This document shows, in pieces, positions 25,068-33,659 of a DNA stretch of 64,000 nucleotides (the first letter of the stretch is position 1; each line of letters begins with the position of its first letter). The DNA comes from Flavobacterium channae. GTDB lineage: Bacteria > Bacteroidota > Bacteroidia > Flavobacteriales > Flavobacteriaceae. A program made the translations under genes and the position numbers. A model generated the notes under the pieces. That model saw nothing but the letters and a program-made list of their open reading frames with translations. It was not told the origin of the DNA and ran no database searches. The stretch covers positions 868,001 to 932,000 of the forward strand of contig NZ_CP089096.1 in NCBI RefSeq assembly GCF_021172165.1. The letters run 5' to 3'.

Positions 25068-26048
25068 ATGAGTTTTTTTAAAAAAATTTTCTCTTCAGAT
25101 AAGAAAGAGCAACAAATAAGTGAAGAGGCAAAGCAAACTTTAGATAAAGGTTTAGAAAAATCGAAAACATCTTTTTTTTCTAAGCTTACAAAAGCTGTTG
25201 CTGGAAAATCTAAAGTAGATGCAGAAGTACTGGATAATTTAGAGGAGATTCTAGTTTCTTCAGATGTTGGTGTAAATACAACGTTAAAAATTATTGAGCG
25301 AATAGAAGAACGTGTTTCAAGAGATAAGTATTTAGGAACTGAAGAATTAAATGGTATTCTTCGTGAGGAAATTGCAGGATTATTATCTGAAACGAATTCT
25401 GGAGAAGGAACTCAGTTTGAAATTCCTGCGAACACAAAACCATATGTTATTATGGTTGTCGGTGTAAATGGAGTTGGTAAAACAACTACAATAGGTAAAT
25501 TAGCATATCAATTCAAAAAGGCTGGTTATAATGTGGTTTTAGGAGCTGCTGATACTTTTAGAGCTGCTGCTATCGATCAGTTACAAATTTGGGCAGATAG
25601 AGTAGGTGTGCCTATTGTAAAACAACAAATGGGTAGTGATCCAGCTTCTGTGGCATTTGATACATTACAAAGTGCTGTAGCACAAAATGCCGATGTTGTA
25701 ATAATTGATACGGCTGGACGTTTACATAATAAAGTAGGTTTGATGAACGAACTTTCTAAAGTTAAAAAAGTAATGCAAAAAGTGGTTGGAAATACACCTA
25801 ATGATGTACTTTTGGTTTTAGATGGATCTACAGGTCAAAATGCTTTTGAACAAGCAAAACAATTTACAGCCGCTACTGAGGTTTCTTGTTTAGCTGTTAC
25901 AAAATTAGACGGAACGGCAAAAGGTGGTGTTGTAATTGGAATTTCAGATCAGTTTCAAATTCCTGTTAAGTACATTGGAGTTGGAGAAGGTATTGAAGAT
26001 TTACAAGTTTTCAATAAATATGAATTTGTAGATTCATTTTTTAAATAA
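25068..26048 (+). CDS. ftsY: Signal recognition particle receptor FtsY
   Basis: 326-residue SRP GTPase docking ribosome-SRP complexes at the inner membrane. NG domain: helical N region (KVDAEVLDNLEEILVSSDVG), P-loop GVNGVGKTTTIGKLAYQ near 133, DTFRAAAIDQL, DTAGRLHNK, TKLDGTAKGG, and C-terminal GVGEGIEDLQVF. The N-terminal acidic extension is short, as in many Bacteroidetes. It is followed 18 nt later by a small membrane protein gene. Confidence 0.97.
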   Translation: MSFFKKIFSSDKKEQQISEEAKQTLDKGLEKSKTSFFSKLTKAVAGKSKVDAEVLDNLEEILVSSDVGVNTTLKIIERIEERVSRDKYLGTEELNGILREEIAGLLSETNSGEGTQFEIPANTKPYVIMVVGVNGVGKTTTIGKLAYQFKKAGYNVVLGAADTFRAAAIDQLQIWADRVGVPIVKQQMGSDPASVAFDTLQSAVAQNADVVIIDTAGRLHNKVGLMNELSKVKKVMQKVVGNTPNDVLLVLDGSTGQNAFEQAKQFTAATEVSCLAVTKLDGTAKGGVVIGISDQFQIPVKYIGVGEGIEDLQVFNKYEFVDSFFK

Positions 26049-26066
26049 GAAATAGTAAGTTACGAG

Positions 26067-26246
26067 ATGGAACTTTTAAAATATAGAACGGTACAGCTTT
26101 TTTTGTTAGCTGTTGGAATGACCTTAGTTGCTATCCCTTTTAGTGATTATGATTATATTTATCTTACACTAAGATTAGCTTCTTTTGCTATTTTTATGTA
26201 TTTATTAATAAAATTTACTAGTAGGAAAAAGAAAACTAAAAAATAA
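26067..26246 (+). CDS. Small membrane protein (59 residues), unknown
   Basis: MELLKYRTVQLFLLAVGMTL then VAIPFSDYDYIYLTLRLASF and a basic tail TSRKKKTKK: two transmembrane segments with the short linker FSDYDY. It starts 18 nt after ftsY and ends at a strong terminator, so it is probably the last gene of the ftsY transcript. No family recognised. It is below the usual ORF cut-off, so coding is inferred from the clean hydrophobic pattern and the position. Confidence 0.6.
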   Translation: MELLKYRTVQLFLLAVGMTLVAIPFSDYDYIYLTLRLASFAIFMYLLIKFTSRKKKTKK

Positions 26247-26248
26247 AA

Positions 26249-26283
26249 TAAATGCTGTTAGTTAATAACAGCATTTATTTTTT
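26249..26283. terminator. Bidirectional terminator overlapping a stop codon
   Basis: Stem AAATGCTGTTA/TAACAGCATTT with loop GTTAA, T-run to the right and A-run to the left. The stop codon of the minus-strand serine hydrolase (26258-26260) lies inside the left arm. Confidence 0.85.
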
Positions 26284-27316
26284 GCCATAACGTTTCGTCG
26301 AAATCTGATAAGGCGAAGTTAGTTCCGTCTGCGGCATCACCCATTCGAACAATCACAATTTTTCTACTAGGAATTACATATATTTTTTGATCGTTTTTTC
26401 CTAATGCACAATACATTTCACTTGGCGCAGAAGGTATTAATGTTCCTGAAAATTGATATTGTGTTTGCGGTAAATGATAGCTTGTTTTTCCATTTAACCA
26501 CCATAAATAGCCATAAGCCAAATTAATATTTTGGGACGTAGTAGTAGCATTTATCATATAATTTGCTGGTACAATTTGAGTGTTTTCCCATTTCCCTTCA
26601 TTTAAAGCAAGTAATCCAAATCGCGCCATGCTTCTAGTATTGCTGCTATAAACACTTAATCCTTGATAAGGTAGCCAAATACCTGTCATCCCAATTTTAT
26701 CTCTTAATTTTGCATTAAAATAGGCAGACCAAGTTTGACCTGTTGATTGAGATATAACGTCTTGTAATTTTACATAAACATTATGGTAAGCCCATCGTGT
26801 TCCTGCATCTGCAATATATTGTAGATTTGCAGGAGAAACATCATCTCCTCTAGTGTCATCTAAACCAGAAGTCATGGTTAAAAGATGTTTGTTGGTAATC
26901 AAATTTTCTTTTGCTAATGGTGCACTCGTCCAACCAGTTCCTAAATAATCAGATACTTTGTTATTGATATTGATGTAGCCTTCTTGTTCTGCAATTCCTG
27001 AAACTGTAGCTGTTAATGTTTTTCCAGCACTTGCCCAATAAGTTGCAGCAGTAGCACTGTGTCCATTAAAGTAATTTTCTAATACAATTCTACCATTTTG
27101 TAAAACGATAAATCCTTTTGTGTGTTTTTCTTCTAAATAATCTAATAATGGTTGTACTTGTGATTCATTCCAACCTAATGAAGAAACTGTTTTGGTTTCC
27201 CATGTTGATGAACCAATTGGAGGAAAATACATGTTTTCTGTAGCGTTTGAATTTTCATCTTCAGAATTACAACCAAAGAACAAAACAGTGAATAAGAGTA
27301 GCGCAATTTTTTTCAT
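26258..27316 (-). CDS. Serine hydrolase lipoprotein (class C beta-lactamase fold)
   Basis: 352 residues. The signal peptide ends in a lipobox-like LFFGC (C16). The penicillin-binding-protein fold is shown by S96-A-G-K99 (SxxK nucleophile and base) in YWASAGKTLTATVSG and Y177-H-N179 (YxN motif). DTRGDDVSP and LAYGYLWWLNG are typical of the family. Such proteins act as esterases, peptidases or D-aminopeptidases; antibiotic resistance should not be assumed. It is divergent from a small lipoprotein gene across a ~107-bp spacer. Confidence 0.88.
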   Translation of the reverse strand: MKKIALLLFTVLFFGCNSEDENSNATENMYFPPIGSSTWETKTVSSLGWNESQVQPLLDYLEEKHTKGFIVLQNGRIVLENYFNGHSATAATYWASAGKTLTATVSGIAEQEGYININNKVSDYLGTGWTSAPLAKENLITNKHLLTMTSGLDDTRGDDVSPANLQYIADAGTRWAYHNVYVKLQDVISQSTGQTWSAYFNAKLRDKIGMTGIWLPYQGLSVYSSNTRSMARFGLLALNEGKWENTQIVPANYMINATTTSQNINLAYGYLWWLNGKTSYHLPQTQYQFSGTLIPSAPSEMYCALGKNDQKIYVIPSRKIVIVRMGDAADGTNFALSDFDETLWQKINAVIN

Positions 27317-27423
27317 TGATGCGATTAGTTTAGAATCAGTACAAGTTAGACAATAAAATTAGTGAATAGTTTAATTCAAATAATATTAATTGTAATTTTA
27401 TAGTCTAAATGGTTTAAAAAAGT

Positions 27424-27840
27424 ATGAAGCGAATATTTTTATTTATTGTTTTATTTGGTATTGTTTCGTGTAAACAAAATATTACAGAGTCAGATGTCTC
27501 AAATTTAAATGGTTATTGGGAAATTGAAGAAGTTATTCTTCCGGATGGCGATAAGAAAGAATATAAAGTAAATGAAACAATAGATTATTTTAAGATTGAA
27601 AATAATAAAGGTTTTAGGAAAAAAGTAATGCCTCAATTGAATGGTACTTATTTAACGAATGATATTAAAGAAGATGTTTTTGTTGAAATAAAAGATGGGA
27701 ACGCAAATATTCAGTACAAAACGAATTATGCGAGTTGGAAAGAAGAAATTCTTGAATTGACTAATGAGAAGTTAGTGATAAAAAATCAGCAAGAATTAGA
27801 ATATCATTATAGAAGACCTGCAAAATTTTCAGTGAAGTAA
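27424..27840 (+). CDS. Small lipoprotein, lipocalin-like
   Basis: 138 residues. Signal peptide with lipobox FGIVSC (C16). The mature part begins LNGYWEIEEVILPDGDKKEY and ends in alternating strands, as in small lipocalin-like DUFs of Bacteroidetes, but I cannot name the family. The next ATG lies 2 nt after the stop. The pairing with a DciA-like gene may be only positional. Confidence 0.75.
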   Translation: MKRIFLFIVLFGIVSCKQNITESDVSNLNGYWEIEEVILPDGDKKEYKVNETIDYFKIENNKGFRKKVMPQLNGTYLTNDIKEDVFVEIKDGNANIQYKTNYASWKEEILELTNEKLVIKNQQELEYHYRRPAKFSVK

Positions 27841-27842
27841 TT

Positions 27843-28139
27843 ATGGCGAAGCGATTTAATGAAGAAAGTCCAATAGGAGATGTGTTGAAACAATTTATTT
27901 CTCAAAACAAGTTAGAAGCAGGAATGGATGTTGTAAATGTTCGCGATGCTTGGAAGAACGTTATGGGAAATGGAGTTAACAATTACACTACCGAAATTCA
28001 ATTAAAGGGAACGACACTTTATGTTGTTCTTTCTTCTGCTGTATTGCGAGAAGAGTTGAGTTATGGAAAGGAAAAAATCATTAAGATGATTAACGAAGAG
28101 ATACGGAAAGATTTAATTACTAGTCTCGTTTTAAGATAA
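27843..28139 (+). CDS. DUF721 / DciA-like protein
   Basis: 98 residues. The N-terminal SPIGDVLKQFISQNKLEAGM and the WKNVMG core match DUF721, the family that includes the replicative-helicase loader DciA. The C-terminal half (LKGTTLYVVLSSAVLREEL) is the KH-like beta-alpha region. The role in helicase loading is known for DciA of other phyla and inferred here. It lies 2 nt behind the small lipoprotein gene and ends at a terminator. Confidence 0.85.
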   Translation: MAKRFNEESPIGDVLKQFISQNKLEAGMDVVNVRDAWKNVMGNGVNNYTTEIQLKGTTLYVVLSSAVLREELSYGKEKIIKMINEEIRKDLITSLVLR

Positions 28140-28174
28140 AAAAAGCCGATTTGAATTTCAAATCGGCTTTTTAA
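28139..28174. terminator. Bidirectional intrinsic terminator
   Basis: Stem AAAAAGCCGATTTGAA/TTCAAATCGGCTTTTT between convergent genes. Confidence 0.85.
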
Positions 28175-28209
28175 TTATGTCAATTGTTCAATTAAGAACA
28201 TTGCTTTTT

Positions 28210-28629
28210 TTAGAATTGCTCTCTTCCTGCAAAGTGGAAAGCACCTTCGATAGCAGCATTTTCATCAGAATCTGAACCGTGAACAGCATTTTCTCCAATT
28301 GAAGTAGCATATTTTTTACGGATAGTTCCTTCAGCAGCATCAGCTGGGTTTGTAGCACCAATTAAAGTTCTGAAATCTTCAACTGCATTATCTTTTTCTA
28401 AGATAGCTGCAACGATAGGACCTCTTGTCATGAATTCTACTAATTCTCCAAAGAAAGGTCTCTCTGCATGTACTGCATAAAATTTTTGAGCGTCAGCTAC
28501 AGTTAATTGCGTTAATTTCATTGCTACAATTCTGAAACCACCTTCAGTAATCATATTTAAAATTCCACCGATGTGTCCGTTCTCAACAGCATCTGGTTTA
28601 ATCATTGTAAAAGTTCTGTTTGTTGCCAT
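28210..28629 (-). CDS. ndk: Nucleoside diphosphate kinase
   Basis: 139 residues. Swaps the gamma phosphate between nucleoside triphosphates and diphosphates through phosphohistidine H117 in [29 protein letters not shown] at the N-terminus and [13 protein letters not shown] are typical. Full length, single gene, with a strong promoter just upstream. Confidence 0.97.
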   Translation of the reverse strand: MATNRTFTMIKPDAVENGHIGGILNMITEGGFRIVAMKLTQLTVADAQKFYAVHAERPFFGELVEFMTRGPIVAAILEKDNAVEDFRTLIGATNPADAAEGTIRKKYATSIGENAVHGSDSDENAAIEGAFHFAGREQF

Positions 28630-28645
28630 TTTTTTAAATTTTTTG

Positions 28646-28675
28646 CAAAGGTACTATTATAAATAGGTTTTGCAA
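28646..28675 (-). promoter_or_regulatory. ndk promoter
   Basis: Minus strand: TTG (28673-28675), 19-nt spacer, TACCTTTG (28646-28653). A perfect consensus 16 nt before the ndk start. Confidence 0.75.
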
Positions 28676-28688
28676 GGTAGTTTTTAAA

Positions 28689-29516
28689 TTATTTTACAAT
28701 TGTTCTAGCAATTCTAAAGCCGTAAAACTCGTGAGTTTTGTTCGGTTCAGTTGAAATTCTGTTAGCAGGTCTAACATAGTTTGGATGACTATCCCAAGAA
28801 CCACCTCTTACATTTCTTCTTTCTCCTCTTTCTGGTCCTCTTGGATTATTTCCTTTTTCTAATTTGTAAAAATCTTTATTGTACCAATCCCAACACCATT
28901 CCCAAACATTTCCACTCATATCATAGATGCCTAATTCGTTTGGTAATTTTGTACCAACAGTATGAGGAGTTCCTTTGCTATTTCCTTTATGCCAAGCAAT
29001 TTCATCTAAAGTATTTCCGCCGCTGTATTTGAATGATTTTGTTTGAAAACCACCTCTCGCAGCAAATTCCCACTCAGCTTCTGTAGGTAATCTATATCCA
29101 TTTGCTTTAAAATTGCAAATAAAGTTTGGTCCTTTTTTCGAATAAACAGGTTGTAATTTTTCTTTTGTACTTAACCAATTACAATATGCAATTGCTTCAT
29201 TCCATGTTATTCCATTAATTGGATAATTATCTTGCCATCCCCAAGAAGGTTTTTCTGGCATTTTCATTTTGTTTGCTTTTATGAATTGTTTCCATTCCCA
29301 AACGGTAACTTCAAATTTGCTTATTTCAAAAGTATTTAATTCAACTGCATGTTCTTTTTGTTCATCGATGTCAGCTAGACCATCTGAGTCTTTAGAACCC
29401 ATTTTGAAAGTGCCTCCTTGGATTTTTATTAAATCGGTGTCAATCAAGTTGTTTTTAAATGCAAAAAATGATAAAAGGGTAATTAATAATGTAGAATAAA
29501 ATGTAATTTTTTTCAT
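28689..29516 (-). CDS. Formylglycine-generating enzyme (SUMF1/FGE) domain exported protein
   Basis: 275 residues from the ATG at 29516; the frame extends further upstream to 29564, but MKKITFYSTLLITLLSFFAF is the natural signal peptide. The FGE-sulfatase domain starts at MVKI-like DLIKIQGGTFKMGSKDSDG and contains FEISKFEVTVWEWKQF, NGITWNEAIAYCNWL, YRLPTEAEWEFAARGG, GNVWEWCWDWY and NVRGGSWDSHPNYVRPANR (quoted in parts). The paired cysteines needed for true FGE copper chemistry are not evident, so a structural or gliding/secretion-associated role, as for GldJ/GldK-like proteins, is possible. It is downstream of no other gene; bshC follows on the same strand further upstream. Confidence 0.85.
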   Translation of the reverse strand: MKKITFYSTLLITLLSFFAFKNNLIDTDLIKIQGGTFKMGSKDSDGLADIDEQKEHAVELNTFEISKFEVTVWEWKQFIKANKMKMPEKPSWGWQDNYPINGITWNEAIAYCNWLSTKEKLQPVYSKKGPNFICNFKANGYRLPTEAEWEFAARGGFQTKSFKYSGGNTLDEIAWHKGNSKGTPHTVGTKLPNELGIYDMSGNVWEWCWDWYNKDFYKLEKGNNPRGPERGERRNVRGGSWDSHPNYVRPANRISTEPNKTHEFYGFRIARTIVK

Positions 29517-29667
29517 AAGATTTGTTATTAATTTAGGTGTGTAAATATAGTAATTTTGTAACATTTTATACTTAAAATGTTACAAAACTGAATTTTAAAC
29601 ATAAATTTTTGTTAAAAAATTAAATATATAGCTTTTAATCGAAAAAAAGTGTTTTTAGTCGATTATT

Positions 29668-31263
29668 TTAGATAATAACAATAGAAAAATTTTGTGTAAG
29701 AGGTTGTAATTGAGTCTTTAAAAGTGAGAAAAAAGCCTCAAAATTATTTATCTCATTATAAAAAAGCGCGAAATTTGCTTTTCTCTCTTGTAAAGTTTGA
29801 TTGGGAAATAACTCATTTTGAATTTGAATTATTCGTTCTAGTTTTTCAGAATGATTTCTTTTTTCTGCTTTAAGAAGTCTTTTTTCTAATTTGTCAAGAC
29901 CTTTTAATTGTTTTGCTTCTTGAGCTTTAACTGCGCCTAAAAAAGATTTATCGGTTTTGTTGGCAATTTCATACATCAATTTAAATTGCTCTTCTAATGT
30001 TTTCTTTTGGTTACTAAAGTCAATAGTAAAACTAGAAAATTCTTCAGTTTTCTTATTGATTAGGTTATCTTGTTTTTCAAATACCTCTGCCCAAGAAAGA
30101 TTCAATTTAGTCATTTTCTCTTCTTGTTTTTTTGTTGCAATTAAAACAGAGTTTCTCAATAGCAGAATAGGGAAAGTAACATTGTTCTCTTCAAAATTAG
30201 ATTTCAATTCTAGCCAATACGCGATTTCTCCACCACCACCTATGTAACATAAATTTGGTAAAATTACTTCTTGATATAGTGGTCGTAATATGACATTTGG
30301 GCTAAAATTTTCAGGTCTATTTTCAAGTTCTGTAAGTATTTCTCTTTCTGAAAAAGTTAAAGAAGAATTATTTATTTTATAATTTCCATTTTCAAAAATG
30401 ATGCGTTCTCTTAAATTATCTTGAATGTAAAACAAGTTAATTTCTCTCGGATTTACCTGAACATCATAATCTTGTAATAAAGGTAAAGTGTCAGTTACTT
30501 TTTTATATGATGTTTGATGAATTAATTCATTTTTAACGTATGGAATAAATAGTTTTTTTAAATTTTTATCGTCACCATCTATTATTACTAATCCATTATT
30601 TTTAAATAATTCGTTTGTTAAGTAACGAGTAGCATCTGCAAGATTATTGTGTTCTAAATAGGATTTTTTAAATAATTCTTTAAGATAAAAAGCATTGTCA
30701 CCAAGTCCTAATTCGTTAGAAAATACTTCAAAAACTTCATCTAATCCTGATGTGTTTAGTCTTCCAACTGGTCCGCTACTTTCTTTTTTCCACTGTATTT
30801 TCTTGTTCTTAAAATTGAAAAAATTAATTTCATCAAAATCATGATCTTCAGTTGCCATCCAATAGACAGGAACAAAGTTATAATCAGGATATTCAGCTTT
30901 TAGTTCCTTAGTTAAGTTGATAACTGAGATGATTTTGTAAAGAAAATATAAAGGACCTGTAAATAGATTTAATTGATGGCCAGTGGTTATTGTAAAAGTG
31001 TTGGATTGATTTAATAAATCTATGTGATTTAATGTTTCTTCAGAAACAATAAATTTTTCATATTGCTTTTTCAATGCATCTACTAAAATAGCTCTATTTT
31101 CAATAGGGAAGTTGTTATTCTTCTCTTCAATTTGAAGTTTAAAGTTGTTTATAGTAGGAAATCTATTGTATAAAGATTTTAATTCAGTTTTTTGGTCTAA
31201 GTAATCTACAATTAGTCTAGAAAAATATCCTGAATTTTGGTACGTAATACAGTCGTTTGGCAT
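29668..31263 (-). CDS. bshC: Bacillithiol biosynthesis cysteine-adding enzyme BshC
   Basis: 531 residues. Adds cysteine to glucosaminyl-malate in the last step of bacillithiol synthesis. Recognised by TTGHQLNLFTGPLYFLYKI near residue 95, PVYWMATEDHDFDEI, the internal NPREINLFYIQDNLRERI and GGGGEIAYWLELKSNF, and a long C-terminal coiled coil (EEQFKLMYEIANKTDKSFLG onward). Length is normal. bshA and bshB are not in the window. It predicts that the cell makes bacillithiol as a low-molecular-weight thiol. It is divergent from the radical SAM gene. Confidence 0.93.
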   Translation of the reverse strand: MPNDCITYQNSGYFSRLIVDYLDQKTELKSLYNRFPTINNFKLQIEEKNNNFPIENRAILVDALKKQYEKFIVSEETLNHIDLLNQSNTFTITTGHQLNLFTGPLYFLYKIISVINLTKELKAEYPDYNFVPVYWMATEDHDFDEINFFNFKNKKIQWKKESSGPVGRLNTSGLDEVFEVFSNELGLGDNAFYLKELFKKSYLEHNNLADATRYLTNELFKNNGLVIIDGDDKNLKKLFIPYVKNELIHQTSYKKVTDTLPLLQDYDVQVNPREINLFYIQDNLRERIIFENGNYKINNSSLTFSEREILTELENRPENFSPNVILRPLYQEVILPNLCYIGGGGEIAYWLELKSNFEENNVTFPILLLRNSVLIATKKQEEKMTKLNLSWAEVFEKQDNLINKKTEEFSSFTIDFSNQKKTLEEQFKLMYEIANKTDKSFLGAVKAQEAKQLKGLDKLEKRLLKAEKRNHSEKLERIIQIQNELFPNQTLQERKANFALFYNEINNFEAFFSLLKTQLQPLTQNFSIVII

Positions 31264-31355
31264 TTTGGCAATTATTTTCTGCTAAAATACAGAATTTTCA
31301 TTTTTTAGGATTCTTTAATTAGCTAAATAATAGTTAAAAACATTCTTTTTAATTT

Positions 31356-31363
31356 TACCTTTG
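31356..31363 (+). promoter_or_regulatory. -7 element TACCTTTG for the radical SAM gene
   Basis: Perfect TAnnTTTG that overlaps the upstream in-frame TTG at 31361, so translation must start later. Confidence 0.6.
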
Positions 31364-31378
31364 CAAAAATCCTACGAC

Positions 31379-33571
31379 TTGAAAGACATTTTTTTAATCA
31401 CGCCTCCTTTTACACAGCTGAATACACCGTATCCAGCAACTGCTTATTTAAAAGGTTTTTTGAATACCAAAAACATTTCGGCTTTCCAAATGGATTTGGG
31501 TATCGAAGTGATTTTAGAATTGTTTTCAAAAGAAGGATTAACTTCAGTTTTTAATGAAATTTATTCAAACAAAGTAGAAACTAATTCTAATTCTGAAAGA
31601 ATCTACTTTTTGAAAAATGATTACATCAAAACTATTGATTCTGTAATTGCATTTCTTCAAGGAAATAATCCATCGCTTGCTAGGCAAATTTGTTCTGGTA
31701 ATTTTCTTCCGGAAGCTTCTCGTTTTGAACAACTCGACGATATGGATTGGGCTTTTGGAAATATGGGAATGCAAGACAAAGCTAAACATTTGGCTACTCT
31801 GTATCTTGAAGATTTATCGGATTTTATAGTGGAATGTATTGATGAAAATTTTGGATTTAGTCGATACGCGGAACGTTTAGGAAGAAGTGCTAATTCTTTT
31901 GATGAGATTTACGATAATTTGCAAAGAGACTTATCTTTTATTGATAAAATCACGATTAAAACTTTAAGCAAACGCATCGAAGTAATTCAACCCAAATTGG
32001 TTTTGATTTCGGTGCCATTTCCAGGAAATTTATTTAGTGCTTTTCGTTGCGCTCAGTTTCTAAAGGCGAACTATCCCAATATTAAAATTGCAATGGGCGG
32101 TGGTTTTCCAAATACAGAATTACGTGATTTAAAAGACCAACGCGTTTTTGAATTCTTCGATTTTATCACACTTGACGATGGTGAGTTACCAGTTGAGTTA
32201 TTGTATCGCAATATTTGTCAAACTGAGCCTGTCGAAGTCCAATTTAAAAGAACTTTTCTTCTCGAAAATAACCAAGTAGTTTACAAAAACAATACAACAT
32301 CACACGATTATAAACAATCGGAAGTTGGAACGCCCGATTATTCTGATTTGCTTTTAGATCAATACATTTCGGTTATTGAAATTGCAAATCCTATGCATAG
32401 TTTGTGGAGTGATGGTCGATGGAATAAGCTTACTATGGCGCACGGATGTTATTGGGGAAAATGCACGTTTTGTGATATTTCATTAGATTATATAAAAGTT
32501 TACGAACCCATTCATGCTAAGATTTTAGTTGATAGAATGGAGGAGATTATGACGCAAACCAATGAAAATGGATTTCATTTTGTTGATGAAGCTGCGCCTC
32601 CAGCTTTAATGCGAGAATTGGCTTTGGAGATTATCAAACGAAAATTAGTAATTACTTGGTGGACTAATATTCGTTTTGAGAAAAGTTTTACGGCTGATTT
32701 GTGTTTGCTTCTGAAAGAATCGGGTTGTATTGCGGTTTCTGGAGGATTAGAAGTGGCTTCTGACCGACTTTTAGAATTAATCAAAAAAGGAGTTACCGTT
32801 GAACAAGTTGCGCAAGTAACTCGAAATTTTACCGAAAGTGGGATTATGGTGCATGCCTATTTGATGTATGGTTATCCAACACAAACTATTCAAGAAACTG
32901 TTGATAGTTTGGAAATGGTGCGTCAAATGTTTGAATTGGGTATTTTACAAAGTGGATTTTGGCATCAATTTGCCATGACAGCGCATAGTCCCGTTGGGTT
33001 AAATCCGGAAGAGTTTGGTGTAATTCCAGATGTAAAAGAAATTTCGTTTGCTAATAACGATATCAATTTTAAAGATAAAACTGGAATCGATCACGACAAG
33101 TTTAGTTTTGGATTAAAAAAATCGTTGTTCAATTATATGCACGGAATTTGTTTTGATTACGATTTGCAAGATTGGTTCGATTTTAAAATTCCAAAGACAA
33201 AAATCCCTTCTGATTTTATATACAACTGTTTGGAAAAAGATAATGTTTTCTCAACAAAACCTAACGCTAAAATTGTTTGGTTAGGAGGAAAGCCTCAAAC
33301 TGAAGTTTTTGTAAAATCTAAAAAAGGAAGATCTTGGGAAATGATGAAATTGATTTTTCATAATAAAACCCAAACTTTTGATATTACTTTGAATGTTGAT
33401 GAAGGAAAATGGTTGGTTACTGCTTTAGAACAACTTTCAGTTTACAACGATTCTAAGACAACTTTCTCTCAATTAAAGTCTGATTTTGAACAAAATTTTG
33501 AAGATTTTGAACTGTTTTGGTACAGTAAACCAATTCAAAGTCTAAGAAATTATTCGTTATTGGTATTGTAA
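31379..33571 (+). CDS. B12-binding-domain radical SAM protein
   Basis: About 730 residues if it starts at the TTG at 31379 (LKDIFLITPPFTQ); the TTG at 31361 is inside the promoter and no early in-frame ATG exists. The N-terminal part resembles a degenerate cobalamin-binding Rossmann domain (PKLVLISVPFPGNLFSAFRC; IKIAMGGGFPNTELRDL). The radical SAM core has the cluster ligands in HGCYWGKCTFCDIS (CX4CX2C spacing) near residue 360. The target molecule is unknown. Residues CQTEPVEVQFK (DNA 32218-32243) are encoded by CTGAGCCTGTCGAAGT, a dispersed Bacteroidetes repeat inserted in frame before the core domain. It stands alone. Confidence 0.85.
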   Translation: MKDIFLITPPFTQLNTPYPATAYLKGFLNTKNISAFQMDLGIEVILELFSKEGLTSVFNEIYSNKVETNSNSERIYFLKNDYIKTIDSVIAFLQGNNPSLARQICSGNFLPEASRFEQLDDMDWAFGNMGMQDKAKHLATLYLEDLSDFIVECIDENFGFSRYAERLGRSANSFDEIYDNLQRDLSFIDKITIKTLSKRIEVIQPKLVLISVPFPGNLFSAFRCAQFLKANYPNIKIAMGGGFPNTELRDLKDQRVFEFFDFITLDDGELPVELLYRNICQTEPVEVQFKRTFLLENNQVVYKNNTTSHDYKQSEVGTPDYSDLLLDQYISVIEIANPMHSLWSDGRWNKLTMAHGCYWGKCTFCDISLDYIKVYEPIHAKILVDRMEEIMTQTNENGFHFVDEAAPPALMRELALEIIKRKLVITWWTNIRFEKSFTADLCLLLKESGCIAVSGGLEVASDRLLELIKKGVTVEQVAQVTRNFTESGIMVHAYLMYGYPTQTIQETVDSLEMVRQMFELGILQSGFWHQFAMTAHSPVGLNPEEFGVIPDVKEISFANNDINFKDKTGIDHDKFSFGLKKSLFNYMHGICFDYDLQDWFDFKIPKTKIPSDFIYNCLEKDNVFSTKPNAKIVWLGGKPQTEVFVKSKKGRSWEMMKLIFHNKTQTFDITLNVDEGKWLVTALEQLSVYNDSKTTFSQLKSDFEQNFEDFELFWYSKPIQSLRNYSLLVL

Positions 33572-33659
33572 TTCTTTTGTTAAGGTTTTATTATTTTATC
33601 GATAAATATTTAATTTTTGATTTTAAAAAGCATATATTTAACAAATTATTTGATAAAAT

